From Ananas comosus (Eukaryota; Streptophyta; Magnoliopsida; Poales; Bromeliaceae): a stretch of DNA of 64,000 bases. A program made the position numbers and the translations under genes. The stretch lies in NCBI RefSeq assembly GCF_001540865.1, contig NW_017893342.1, positions 1-64,000 on the forward strand, given 5' to 3'. The notes below the pieces were generated by a model that made no database searches, was not told the origin of the DNA, and saw nothing but the letters and a program-made list of their open reading frames with translations. This document shows positions 11,621-21,027 of the stretch, one piece after another (within the stretch, counting starts at the first letter, position 1; every line of letters starts with the position of its first letter).

Positions 11621-12424
11621 TGTAACACACTGAACTTCTGCAAATTGCAAGGTTCTAGTGTAAGAATAGTATTTTAATCTATTCGGGGTGTTTTGAGGGT
11701 TACCTGTATGGTACCTGCCTATTCTGGAGCTTATTTGACGTGAGAATAGGCTTTCGGCATCAAAAATCTGCAAACTGCAGATTTTAGGGCTGGAGTATCG
11801 ATACGGCATCGGCCGAGCACCGGTACACCGCAGTCTGGAAGCTTGACCGAGGCTTGCGTTGAGCAGGATTTTGTGCTTGGTACCGGTACTCCTTCCCGCG
11901 TACCGGTACGCAGTGGGAAAAACTGCAGCTCGTGCAGTTTGTAAGTTTTCAAGGTTGAGGGGGTTTGAGTGGATATTGTTACAATGTGTTTATGTACCCC
12001 TTCACCCCCTTCCTTCCTCAGATGGCTAAAGCTTGAGAGAGGGAATAGAGGTGGGTTTTCCTCTCATTCTCTCTAGATTTTCTTCTCTAAACTCTTGGAT
12101 TTTTGACGATTTATCTCTTTTTCTTCCTCTCCACTATGGTTGCTTGCATCTTGGAGCTTGAAGTAGATGAGAGGAGCTTGAGGATGGTTCAAACTTCAAC
12201 CCTAGCACTTGATGGCTCAAGTTGAAGCTTGTTTTGAGATTAGAACACTTCTCTTAACCTCTATTAGAGAGATTTGCATGAGATTTGGGATTAAACCTAG
12301 TTTTTGAAAAATTAGGGGTTATTTTGGGATTTTTCTATTATGAGCTTTTGGGGTGGAATTGATGAGTGTAGAACACTCTTATAGGTTGGATTTGAAGCTT
12401 TCTAGCTTCGATTTGGGCTTTGAT
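11621..12424 (+). mobile_element. 5' part of an LTR (TGTAACACACTG family)
   Basis: The segment starts TGTAACACACTG followed by a CTGCAAATTGCAAGG-like run, a start shared with 12425, 24782 and, inverted, 61965. Within it are GTACCGGTAC repeats at 11878-11910 and a CT-rich block at 12055-12130 typical of the downstream leader. It is cut by the next LTR start at 12425. No target duplication can be paired. Confidence 0.75.
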
Positions 12425-12744
12425 TGTTACACACTGGACCTTTGCAAATTGCGAGGTTTGAGTGTTTGATCTGTGTTCCGAGTTTTTCCAGGTATTCTGG
12501 AGGGTCGTTGACAGTGTTCCGACCTATGGCTCGTATCTCGAGAATTGAGATATTTAAAGTAGCGCTAAGGTCACCAAAGAGGAAGACTTAGGCTGCTCTC
12601 GGGTTGCTCTCTGCAGGATTGTGTACCGGTACATCTTGATGGTTGTATCGGTACAGAAAGTGTACTGGTGACAACTCAATGGTTGTACCGATACAGATGT
12701 GGTTTATGGCCAACCCGAGCCTCCTGTAATTCTGACACCCTACT
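12425..12744 (+). mobile_element. Second LTR 5' fragment (TGTTACACACTGG)
   Basis: This is another copy of the same LTR start, inserted in or recombined with the previous fragment. It contains TACCGGTAC/ATCGGTAC repeats at 12612-12690. It ends near 12744, where copia sequence in the other orientation begins. The right border is approximate. Confidence 0.7.
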
Positions 12745-14171
12745 CATAAGAGCCACAGATTTTATTAAGAGCAAAAGCTCAACCCTCTTTTCATTACAGG
12801 ATGAATGCACCCACACCATAGGGATAGGTAAAGATGCGATCATATAGATCTATACATTGTGCATTCTTTACGACCACCATATGATTCGTTTTTCCCATTG
12901 AACCCAATTTTCAGGATCTCTGATCATCAGGTTGGGTATTCTTATACGTGGTTCATGATATTATGGGCTTCAACCCTATCCCCCTCGATGTGCTCCAGAT
13001 CTTTTCTCTTCCCAAGGCCTTGGTTAATGGATCTGCCAGATTATCAGTAGATTTAATATAATCTACACTGATAATACCATTATTCATATATGATCTCACA
13101 GTACTGTGTTTTCTTCTCACGGATCTGGATTTACCGTTATAATAACGGTTTCTTACTCTACCAATAGCAGCAGTGCTATCACAGTGTATTAACACTGATG
13201 GAACTGGTTTTTCCACAAATGGAATCTCAGACAATAAGTCTCTCAACCAACTAGCTTCCTCGCTAGCTGAAGCTAAGGCAATAAGCTCGGCTTCCATAGT
13301 TGAGTTAGCAATGATAGTTTGCTTTTTAGATTTCCAACATATAGCACTACCTGCTAAAGTAAAAATATAACCAGTGGTAGAGAGAGAATCACCTGATAGG
13401 GTATTCCAGTCAGCATCACTGTAACCCTCAATCACAGCAGGATACTTCCCATAAAACAAGCTATAAGTTTTGGTACCAACGAGATATCTCATCACACGTT
13501 TCATGGCATGCCATTGCTCTGTACCCGGCTTGCTTGTAAATCTACTAAGTATCCCTACTACGTATGCAATATCAGGTCTCGTACAATCAGTCGCAAACCG
13601 CAAGCTCCCAATCATACTAGCATATTCCTTTTAATTCAAAATTTCATTTTCACTTTTAATAAGAAACAAGTGAACACTCGAATCAAAAGCTGTAGTCACA
13701 TGCTTGCAATTAAGAAAGTTGTACCTTCTTAAAATTTTCTCAACATAATGCAACTGATCAAGAAAGATTCTATCTGGTGTTTTGGTAATTTTCATACCCA
13801 AAATATATTTAGCCTCACCAAGATCTTTCATCTCAAAATAATAATTTAGCATAATTTTTATCTCATTTATAATATTTAAGTTAGAGCTAAAAATTAGCAA
13901 ATCATCCACATAAAGGCTAACAATCACATGCAACTTTTCAAAAGTTTTGTAATAGATGCACTTATCACACTCGTTTAATTTAAAGCCATTCTCAATCATG
14001 CAAGAATCAAACTTTTCATGCCACTGTCTAGGTGCCTGCCTTAAGCCATAAAGGGATTTATTTAGCTTGCACACTTTATTTTCTTGTCCAGGCTCAATGA
14101 ACCCCTCAGGTTGGTCCATATAAATTTCCTCATTTAGGTCACCATTCAGAAAGGCAGTTTTACATCCATCT
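12745..14171 (-). pseudogene. Ty1/copia RT and RNase H remnant (C1)
   Basis: The minus strand from 14171 encodes the copia reverse transcriptase second half, then RNase H. Visible are SLYGLRQAPRQW, the catalytic SLYVDDLL motif (YVDD), LGMKI, then MIGSLRFATDCTRPDIAYVV, YSDADWN (RNase H), a WKSKKQT motif and NLADPLTKAL near the polyprotein end. A stop separates the two open frames (14119-13631 and 13615-12953) just before KEYASMIG and is consistent with CAA to TAA. Upstream gag, protease, integrase and the first part of RT are absent, because the reading frame starts within QMDVKTAFLNG and directly abuts a gypsy LTR end at 14172. About 200 bases of noncoding 3' sequence follow. It is a dead fragment of a copia element; the lineage is not assigned. 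Confidence 0.9.
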
Positions 14172-14272
14172 GATGAGCCTTGGGCGGATAGGGGAGGTGC
14201 TGTCCGTTCGGCGGCTTGCCGCCGCGGCCGAACCGTGCCAAATTGGTAGTGGTTTCGGGGCGGGGCGTGACA
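14172..14272 (+). mobile_element. 3' end of a gypsy LTR (truncated)
   Basis: These 101 bases hold the standard terminal block of the gypsy LTRs in this window: CTTGGGCGGATAGGGGAGG, a CTGTCCG complement, CCGAACCGTGCCAAATTGG and the terminal GGGGCGTGACA. The rest of the LTR is missing to the left, where copia C1 begins. Confidence 0.8.
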
Positions 14273-15898
14273 GACACTCCTCTAACCTAATTGGTAGGTG
14301 CCTAAACGCGGGGGCGAAGTCGGATTTTTCATTCGTCAAGCGGGTGAAATGATAATGGCAAAACAAGACCGACCAAGCTTCATTTGGACCAAGAAGGCTA
14401 AAGCCTCGTCGTAAAGTTCGTTGGATGGACTTTCTAGAGCCTTCGTACCCTCAAGAGGGGGGGGTGTCTACCCGAATCATCCAAGTTTCTTTTTATGTCT
14501 GAGTTATATATATGCTTGATCATAATGCATTATAGGATTAGTAGATAGTTGCAAATTCTAATTCCTTGCATGCTTCTTAGTACCGTAACTATGAGTTGGA
14601 CACATGGACTAGGGTAGCATGAGGATTGGGTCTTGTGACATGGAAATCCTATAATGGCATAAAGAGCCGAACATGGACATATGATAGCCTAGTAGAGTGG
14701 CATTGAACTAGTGTAGTTGGAACACTAATTGGACGAGTAGCATGTCAACTAGTTAAAGAACATTACTACAATGACTGAACGAGTGGCGTCGAGTCTAGTG
14801 TAGTAAACATGACATGGTCCTTGAGATAGTAGAGATCCCGGCATCTAGGATGCATTGTATATGGTGCAGCAGAGGCACTCTGACCCTTGTAGATAGGGTA
14901 TCCTCTTGTGAGGATTAGATCATACTCACTAGTCTGTTTTCGCTATCGGTGGTCGCTCCACCGAGGCACGAGTCTCCGGAGTACTTCACTAGGGGCAGAC
15001 GTAGTTGTCCCGCAGACGGTCTCGGTGTGCGAGTGCAGCTTCTCCTCACCTATGAGATTGAGAGTGAGTCAAGGGTTTAACCTACGGGTTAGCCAAGTAG
15101 ATTGGGTAATAAACATGAATGGCATAGTAGAATTACATTATTACCTCGAGTAGACATAGTGTATGTTGTAGATTGCATTGCTATATACTTTTATATACTC
15201 ATGACATGATACTAGCATGATAGTAGGTTCATTGCAAATGAATATTGCATGCATTGCTCATTATTGAAGGCATGGTAGAATAGTTGCAGTTTACTTTTCT
15301 ATCTATTTATCTACCTATCTATCTGCTTATGCCTGCTTAGACCTAGTGGGAAAAATCGGCGGAGTCGGCGGCCGAACCCACTGGGAACTATATTTATATA
15401 ATTCTCACCCCGTGTGGTTTTGGGGGATAGGTGCACACAGGGGCGAGCTGAGCGAGGATCGTGGCAAGGGCATAGCCCCCTAAGTGAGTAGTTAGTAGCT
15501 TTCCTTTTTGCATATAGAGTACCCTCGTGTATTAGAAGATGTATATTTGGTTAGGCATTGGAGAGCTATGATGTATTTTGGGAACAACATGTATTTACAT
15601 TTTGGAAGATGAAAATGTAATGTAACCAAATGATGTAACTATTGAATGGTTCTAATAGTTAGACTATCTCTCTTTATACACTTGTACATTCACTCGTGGT
15701 TCTTGCTCTTAGTTGTAGTGCACTTGTGCGCATCGTATTGATCATGTATGTTATTTAAGCAAATTCTTCAGCGCTTAATTGTACTTGATCAGGTTGTTTG
15801 GTCTTGGGCGGACAGGGGAGGTCCTGTCCGTTCGGCGTTCGTCCGCCGCTCCCGAACCGGACCAAATTGGTAGCGGCCTCGGGGCGGGGGCGTGACAT
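14273..15898 (+). mobile_element. Truncated gypsy LTR upstream of G1
   Basis: It begins mid-LTR with CTAACCTAATTGGTAGGTG and corresponds to the inner part of the solo LTR at 21028-23661 read on its minus strand: AACGCGGGGGCGAAGTCG, GGCTAAAGCCT, then a GGGGGG block before the tract containing TTATGTCTGAG. It carries the GGGAACTAT hairpin (15383-15411), the GGGC...GCCC hairpin (15466-15480) and the terminal block 15795-15898 ending GGGGCGTGACA. It abuts the G1 leader, but the PBS expected right after it is missing, so it is either a 5' LTR of G1 with a deletion or an unrelated LTR fused to it. Confidence 0.75.
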
Positions 15899-16140
15899 AT
15901 TTGATTCGTAAGCGAAAGTATCGTGATTAGGTTTTGTGATAACTCTAAAAATATTGGAGTTGGTCGAAGTGTATAGCTTCTAACTTCACGGAGGGTTACG
16001 TTGGCGGCTGACAACGTAACATCGGGAGCTAGTAGTAGAAAACACTTCCTTACCTTCGTGTGATTTGGGTACTTTTTGTTGAGCGGGGTTACGATAGCGT
16101 GGGTTTTACTAACTTGCGCTTTTATGATGTTATAGTGATA
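15899..16140 (+). other. G1 leader upstream of gag, PBS deleted
   Basis: This noncoding stretch is collinear with the antisense leader of G4 (61001-61250): TTCGTAAGCGAAAGTATC, GTTACGTTGGCG, AACATCGG and AACTTGCGCTTTTATGATG. In G4 a TGGTATCAGAGC site precedes it; here the equivalent bases are missing next to the LTR end at 15898. Confidence 0.7.
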
Positions 16141-17510
16141 ATGCCGACGACACGGTCTAAGTCTGTTGGAGCGGACAATGCGGCGAACCTTGAAGATGTG
16201 GAGACCTCCGTTAACTCCGGATCTGGCGAGGTCCGTGAGTTGAGGAGCCAGCTTGCGGCCCTCACTGACTTGGTCGCGCAGCAGACGGCGGCGGCTCAAC
16301 AGCAGGCGGATGCAGCGCGCCGGCAGGAGGCGTGATGGAGTGCCTAGAGGAGTTGCTCGTGCAGCAGGTGGCTGCTAGGGAGGCACAGGTGCCCACACCC
16401 TCACCCGCACCGGCAGTGGTTGTGACACCGAGGGCACCGTCTCCAGGGCTGGGTACTTCGAGGATAACACTGGTGGTTGCGCTCCGAGAGGAGGAGTTTG
16501 CGGCACCACCGACTCAGGTGCCTTTGGCGGGGGCAGTTTTCCCCGTGATGGTTGAGGGAGCAGCGAGGGATCGACTTATGGAGAGCCTCAGTGAGTTCAG
16601 GAGGTGTAGTCCGCAGACCTTCGACGGGGAGAACGCGGACCACTGGATTGTGGAAAAGTAGCTCATACATATGGAGAAACTGTTTCGAGATACCTTCGTG
16701 GAAGAGAGGGATAGAGTTTTGCTTGCCACACATCACTTGGACGGCGAGGCCTACAAATGGTGGTTGGATATCCAGGACAACCCCAACACTGATTTGGCCG
16801 CGATTACTTGGAGGAGGTTCAAGGAACTCCTATTAGAGTATTACTTCTCTGACAGCGTCAAGACGAAAATGGAGCAGGATTTCCGCGGCCTGCGCCAGGG
16901 AGACTGGACCGTGGCCGAGTATGAAAGGGAGTTTTCTCGGCTTCTTCATTGTGTGCCCTTTGTTGTGCGGGACGACGAGGACAAGGCCCAAATATTTGAG
17001 CGAGGATTGCAACCCTCGATCTTTCGGTTGGTGCAGTCCTCCAACCTACAGACCTTTAGAGATGTGGTGAACCGCGCGCTTATCGTGGAGAGCGGCACGG
17101 TGGAGTTACAGGAGCGTCGCGAGGGCATGGACAAGGGGAACTGCAAGAGGCTTGCTGCTGAGGGTGCGAGTCAGACGCACTCACGGAGGCCGCCGAGGCA
17201 TCCCAGGAGCCAGAGCAAGTCGCGAGGACGTGGCTCGTCTACTCAGCGAGGAGGACCTGATCGTCATCAGGCTCCATGCTGCGTGATTTGCGGAGGTCCT
17301 CATTTCCCACGGCAGTCTTCACGCAGTCGGGGCAGGTGTTACTTGTGTGGCCAGAAGGGCCACTTTCAGTCGGACTGCCCGAGGGGTCCAACGCCATCAC
17401 CATCATCCGCATCTGCACCAGCTTCACCGGGTCCCAACCAGGGGACACTTTCTGCTCATCATCAGGTCGGGCGGCCACCAGTTCTGAGGCAAGCATAGGG
17501 GTCACGACAG
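16141..17510 (+). pseudogene. gag: G1 gag (Ty3/gypsy, frameshifted)
   Basis: Gag forms the virus-like particle and binds the element RNA. Start ATG 16141 is chosen because the antisense G4 gag starts at the homologous place after the same leader. The protein begins MPTTRSKS, has an Ala/Gln-rich stretch, then the retrotransposon gag core (WWLDIQ, FKELLLEYYF, RQGDWTVAEYEREFSRLL). A CCHC zinc knuckle, CYLCGQKGHFQSDC, lies at 17338-17379 after a degenerate first one (CCVICGGPHF). The frame is broken by TGA at 16333-16335 with a frame change, a TAG near 16660 that replaces Trp (TGG to TAG), and a stop near 17497 before protease. Ser/Pro-rich sequence follows the knuckle. Not functional. Confidence 0.9.
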
Positions 17511-17525
17511 GCCCCGATTGGGCGC

Positions 17526-18190
17526 ATGTATATGGCCCAGACTGAGGAGGCGGCAACAGCCGAGAATGTGGTTGCAGGTATCATTTTACTATATGGCATT
17601 CGAGTTCGTGCATTATTCGATACCGGTGCATCGCATTCATTCATAAATCGGCTGTTTGCCGAGTTGCATGGCATCTTCTTTGTTTCCTTGTTGCATCCGG
17701 GACGTGATGTTGTCCCCGATCACTCCTTGGATATTAGGGAGTTTTGCCCCAGTTGCCGTGTTCGGGTAGGAGGTTGGATCATGCCCGTGGATTTGCTAGC
17801 TTTGCATAAACTCGGAGAGTTTGATGTTGTCTTGGGCATAGATTGGTTGACTAAGTACTTCACCACTATCGATTGCAAGAATCGAACAGTGACTATTAGA
17901 GAGCCGGGGCAGGAGGAGTTTGTCTACCGTGGATGCCAGAGTTTGCTGTTTGCGATGATGATTAGCTCCTCTCGAGCTAGGCAGTTAATTAGTAGATGTT
18001 GTGTAGCCTACTTGGCTACTGTGGTGTTGAGGGGTGACGCCGACGCCCCTAGGATTGAGGACATCCCCATAGTGCGGGAGTTTGAAGATGTGTTTCTAGC
18101 GGAGCTTCCAGGTATGCCACCTGATAGGGAGATTGAGTTTGTGGTAGATCTCGTCCCCGGGACTACTCCAATCTCAAAGGCGCCCTATAG
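17526..18190 (+). pseudogene. G1 aspartic protease
   Basis: Retropepsin cleaves the Gag-Pol polyprotein. The segment begins after the gag zinc knuckle and shows VVAGIILLYGIRVRALFDTG with the catalytic Asp codon at 17619-17621 (DTGASHSFI), a second conserved block VVLGIDWL, the downstream linker VAYLATVV and the pre-RT block DREIEFVVDLVPGTTPISKA. The active-site triad is intact in this copy, unlike G3. It passes into the RT with one frame change near 18190. Confidence 0.9.
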
Positions 18191-18653
18191 ATGGCACCAG
18201 GGGAACTGAAAGAGCTGAGGGCACAGTTGCAAGATCTTCTGGATAAGGATTTTGTGCGACCGAGTATGTCACCTTGGGGAGTACCGATTTTGTATGTTAA
18301 GAAGAAGGACGGATCACTTCGCTTGTACGTGGACTATCGTGAACTTAATAAAGTCACGATCAAGAGCAAGTATCCGTTGCTGAGGATCGATGATCTTTTT
18401 GATCAGCTCCAGGGATCTAGTGTGTACTCCAAGATCGACTTGCAGTCGGGATACCATCTGTTAAAGATCAAGCCTGAGGATGTATCGAAGATGGCTTTTA
18501 GAACACGGTATGGACATTATGAGTTTACTGTTATGCCGTTTGGGCTTACTAATGCCCCGACAGCTTTTATGGATCTAATGAACCGTGTCTTCAAGCCTTA
18601 TTTAGACAGGTTCGTCGTGGTGTTCATCGACGACATATTGGTTTATTTCTGAA
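18191..18653 (+). pseudogene. G1 reverse transcriptase, internal deletion after the catalytic box
   Basis: The RT core runs from [19 protein letters not shown] through [38 protein letters not shown] to [10 protein letters not shown]. The catalytic FIDD box is present, and the usual RLCVDYRELN reads [10 protein letters not shown] (TGC to TAC). A stop follows directly at 18650-18652, where the coding sequence jumps to [13 protein letters not shown] of RNase H. About 190 residues (RT connection and most of RNase H) are therefore deleted, judged against the continuous G3 copy. The product cannot synthesise full-length cDNA. Confidence 0.9.
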
Positions 18654-19763
18654 GTGTATACGAATCACAAGAGCTTCAAGTACTTATTCACTCAGAAAGA
18701 GTTGAACTTGAGGCAGCGCAGATATTTGGAGCTCCTCAAGGATTATGATTTGACGATTCTTTACCACCCGGGCAAGGCTAACGTGGTGGCGGATGCGCTA
18801 AGTCGAAAATCGACGGAAAACTTAGCGATGCTTGTGGTTACTCAATCTTGTGGTTACTCAATCGCCCCTGATCTAGCAGATGAAGCGGTTGGAGTTGGAG
18901 GTGGTGGCTGCTGATACACCTTTGAGGTTGATGGCTATGGTGGTGCAACCTACCCTTTTGGATAGAATCAAAGAAAAATAAGCTCATGATGTGGAGTTGC
19001 AAAGGCTTAGGGCTAAGATGGTTGATGGTTGCACCGGTGACTTCACTGAGGACGGTATTGGGTTGATGCGTTTCCGCGGGCGGTTATGCGTACCGGCGGA
19101 GTTGGGTATTAAAGAGGACATTCTTCAAGAAGCACACCGTGCACCCTATGCGATACATCCGGGAGGTACCAAGATGTACAAGAACTTGAAGTTGCTTTAT
19201 TGGTGGCCCGGGATGAAAAAGGACGTTGGTGAGTTACTTGCTAGATGTTTAACTTGCCAACAGGTGAAAGCTGAGCATCGAGTCCCCACGGAAAAATTGC
19301 AGAGCTTACCGATTCCAATGTGGAAATGGGAGAAGATCACCATAGACTTCGTGGTGGGATTGCCTCGCTCTCAGGCCGGGCATGATGCTATTTGGGTGAT
19401 CGTGGATAGGTTGACGAAATCGGCTCATTTCATACCTATTCACACTACTTGGACTGGTGAGAGACTCGCACAGGTATATCTTGATGAGATTGTGCGATTA
19501 CACGGGGTACCTACTTCTATAGTTTCGAATCGAGATACCCGTTTTGTATCTCATTTTTGGAGGAACTTACAGGATGCCTTGGGCACACGCTTAGATTTCA
19601 GTACAACTTTTCACCCTCAGAGTGACGGGCAGTCGGAGCGCACTATACAGACTCTTGAGGATATGCTTCGAGCCTGTGTGATCGACTTCCAGGAAGGATG
19701 ATTGCAGCATCTACCGATGTCAGAGTTTGTTTATAACAATAGTTATCAAGCAAGCATCAAGAT
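18654..19763 (+). pseudogene. G1 RNase H tail and integrase
   Basis: It starts with the RNase H end ([30 protein letters not shown]), continues through decayed linker with a TAA at 18978-18980 (CAA to TAA), and enters integrase. The HHCC zinc module is visible ([24 protein letters not shown]), then the catalytic core: [56 protein letters not shown]. The second catalytic Asp of the usual SDRD motif is Asn (SNRD), a G-to-A change. A stop at 19699-19701 replaces Trp (TGG to TGA). The frame ends in NNSYQASIKI, where an LTR fragment is inserted at 19764. Confidence 0.9.
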
Positions 19764-20122
19764 TGTAACATATCACTTTCCCGTAAATCGTGCTAAGTTC
19801 CGTCAAAATGTGCGGAACGCGGAGTGGAACAAGTTGGTATAGGTTCTAAGTGCGTTGGAACCTATATATATAGTAAAAGGACCTGAGAGAGTGAAAGTTG
19901 CAATTCTGGCAAAGTTCCAGAATTTTGGACTCTTGGGGACCGATCCCTGCGGGGAGAGATCGGTCCCCATATGTGTAGCCTGCCGAGAAAGCTGGAAAAG
20001 CGGCTAAGTCCTGGAAGACTAGGCTACGGGAACCGGTCCCTGCGGGGAGAGACCGGTCCCTGCGGGGAGAGACTGGTCCCTGTAGGTGAAAAAGTTGGGA
20101 AATGGCTAAGTCAGGAAATATT
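19764..20122 (+). mobile_element. LTR 5'-end fragment inside G1 integrase
   Basis: The segment starts TGTAACATATCAC and then matches the start of the G1 3' LTR (20773-21022, continuing at 23667-23735), including CCTATATATATAGTAAA and the ACCGGT cluster. Integrase resumes at SPIHWSEVGER, and the residues normally between (APFEALYGRKCR) are gone. The right junction is at GCTCTC (20123-20128), a hexamer present in both the LTR and the integrase gene, which suggests a deletion joining the two by microhomology. Confidence 0.85.
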
Positions 20123-20128
20123 GCTCTC

Positions 20129-20715
20129 CTATCCATTGGAGCGAAGTGGGTGAAAGAGTCGCCCTTGGTCCGGATGTGGTGCGAGTGGCGGAAGAGAAAG
20201 TCCGTCTTGCTCGCCAACGATTGATGACGGCACAATCGCGACAACGAAGCTATGCAAATAAGCGCCAAAAGGATTTGGAATTCGCGGTTGGTGACCGTGT
20301 GTTTCTCAAAGTGTCGCCAATGTGCGGGGTGAAGCGGTTTGGCATTCGTGGGAAGCTTAGTCCCCGATATATCGGGCCCTATGAAATTCTAGAGCGAATT
20401 GGGCCGGTGGTGTACAAGTTGGCATTATCGCCGAAGCTTGCGGGAGTGCATAATGTATTCCACGTTTCGAATCTTCGCAAGTATTTTCGGAACTCCTCAC
20501 ATGTGTTGGAGTATGAGCCAGTGGAGTTGCACGAGAATGTCACCTATGAGGAATTCCCGGTGAGCATTCTTGCTTGAGAGGAGCGGAAGCTACGGAATCG
20601 GACTATTCCGTATGTAAAAGTGCAATGGAGTAATCACTCGAGGCGTGAATCCTCGTGGGAACTTGAGGAGAAGATGCGCGAAGTCTATCCTCACTTGTTT
20701 GAACAAGTGGACTAA
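20129..20715 (+). pseudogene. G1 integrase C-terminus with chromodomain
   Basis: This completes the pol frame: GERVALGPDVV, the coiled EEKVRLARQRL region, FAVGDRVFLKVSP (the GPY/F module, with GKLSPRYIGPYEILERIG), HNVFHVSNLRKYF and a C-terminal chromodomain, IPYVKVQWSNHSRRESSWEL, ending YPHLFEQVD and a TAA at 20713-20715. A TGA at 20575-20577 interrupts before the chromodomain and is consistent with CGA to TGA. A chromodomain fused to integrase defines the chromovirus branch of Ty3/gypsy and is known to steer integration to particular chromatin. Confidence 0.92.
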
Positions 20716-20753
20716 GGTACGTGTTTAAGTTTCGCGACCGAAACTATTTTTAT

Positions 20754-20764
20754 GGGGTGGGGAA
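20754..20764 (+). promoter_or_regulatory. G1 polypurine tract
   Basis: GGGGTGGGGAA lies directly before the LTR start TGTCCCCG. It is the plus-strand primer site used in reverse transcription. Confidence 0.85.
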
Positions 20765-21027
20765 TGTCCCCGTAAATCATGCCGAGTTCCGTCGAAATGT
20801 GCGGAACGCGGAATGGAACAAGTTGGTATAGGTTCTAAGTGCGTTGGAACCTATATATATAGTAAAGGGACCCGAGAGAGTGAAAGTTGCAATTCTGGCT
20901 AAGTTCCAGAATTTTGGACTCTCGGGGACCGGTCCCTGCAGGGAGAGACCGATCCCCGTAAGCATAGCCTGCCCAAAAAACTGGAAAAGCGGCTAAGTCC
21001 TGGAAGACCAGGCTATGGGAACCGGTC

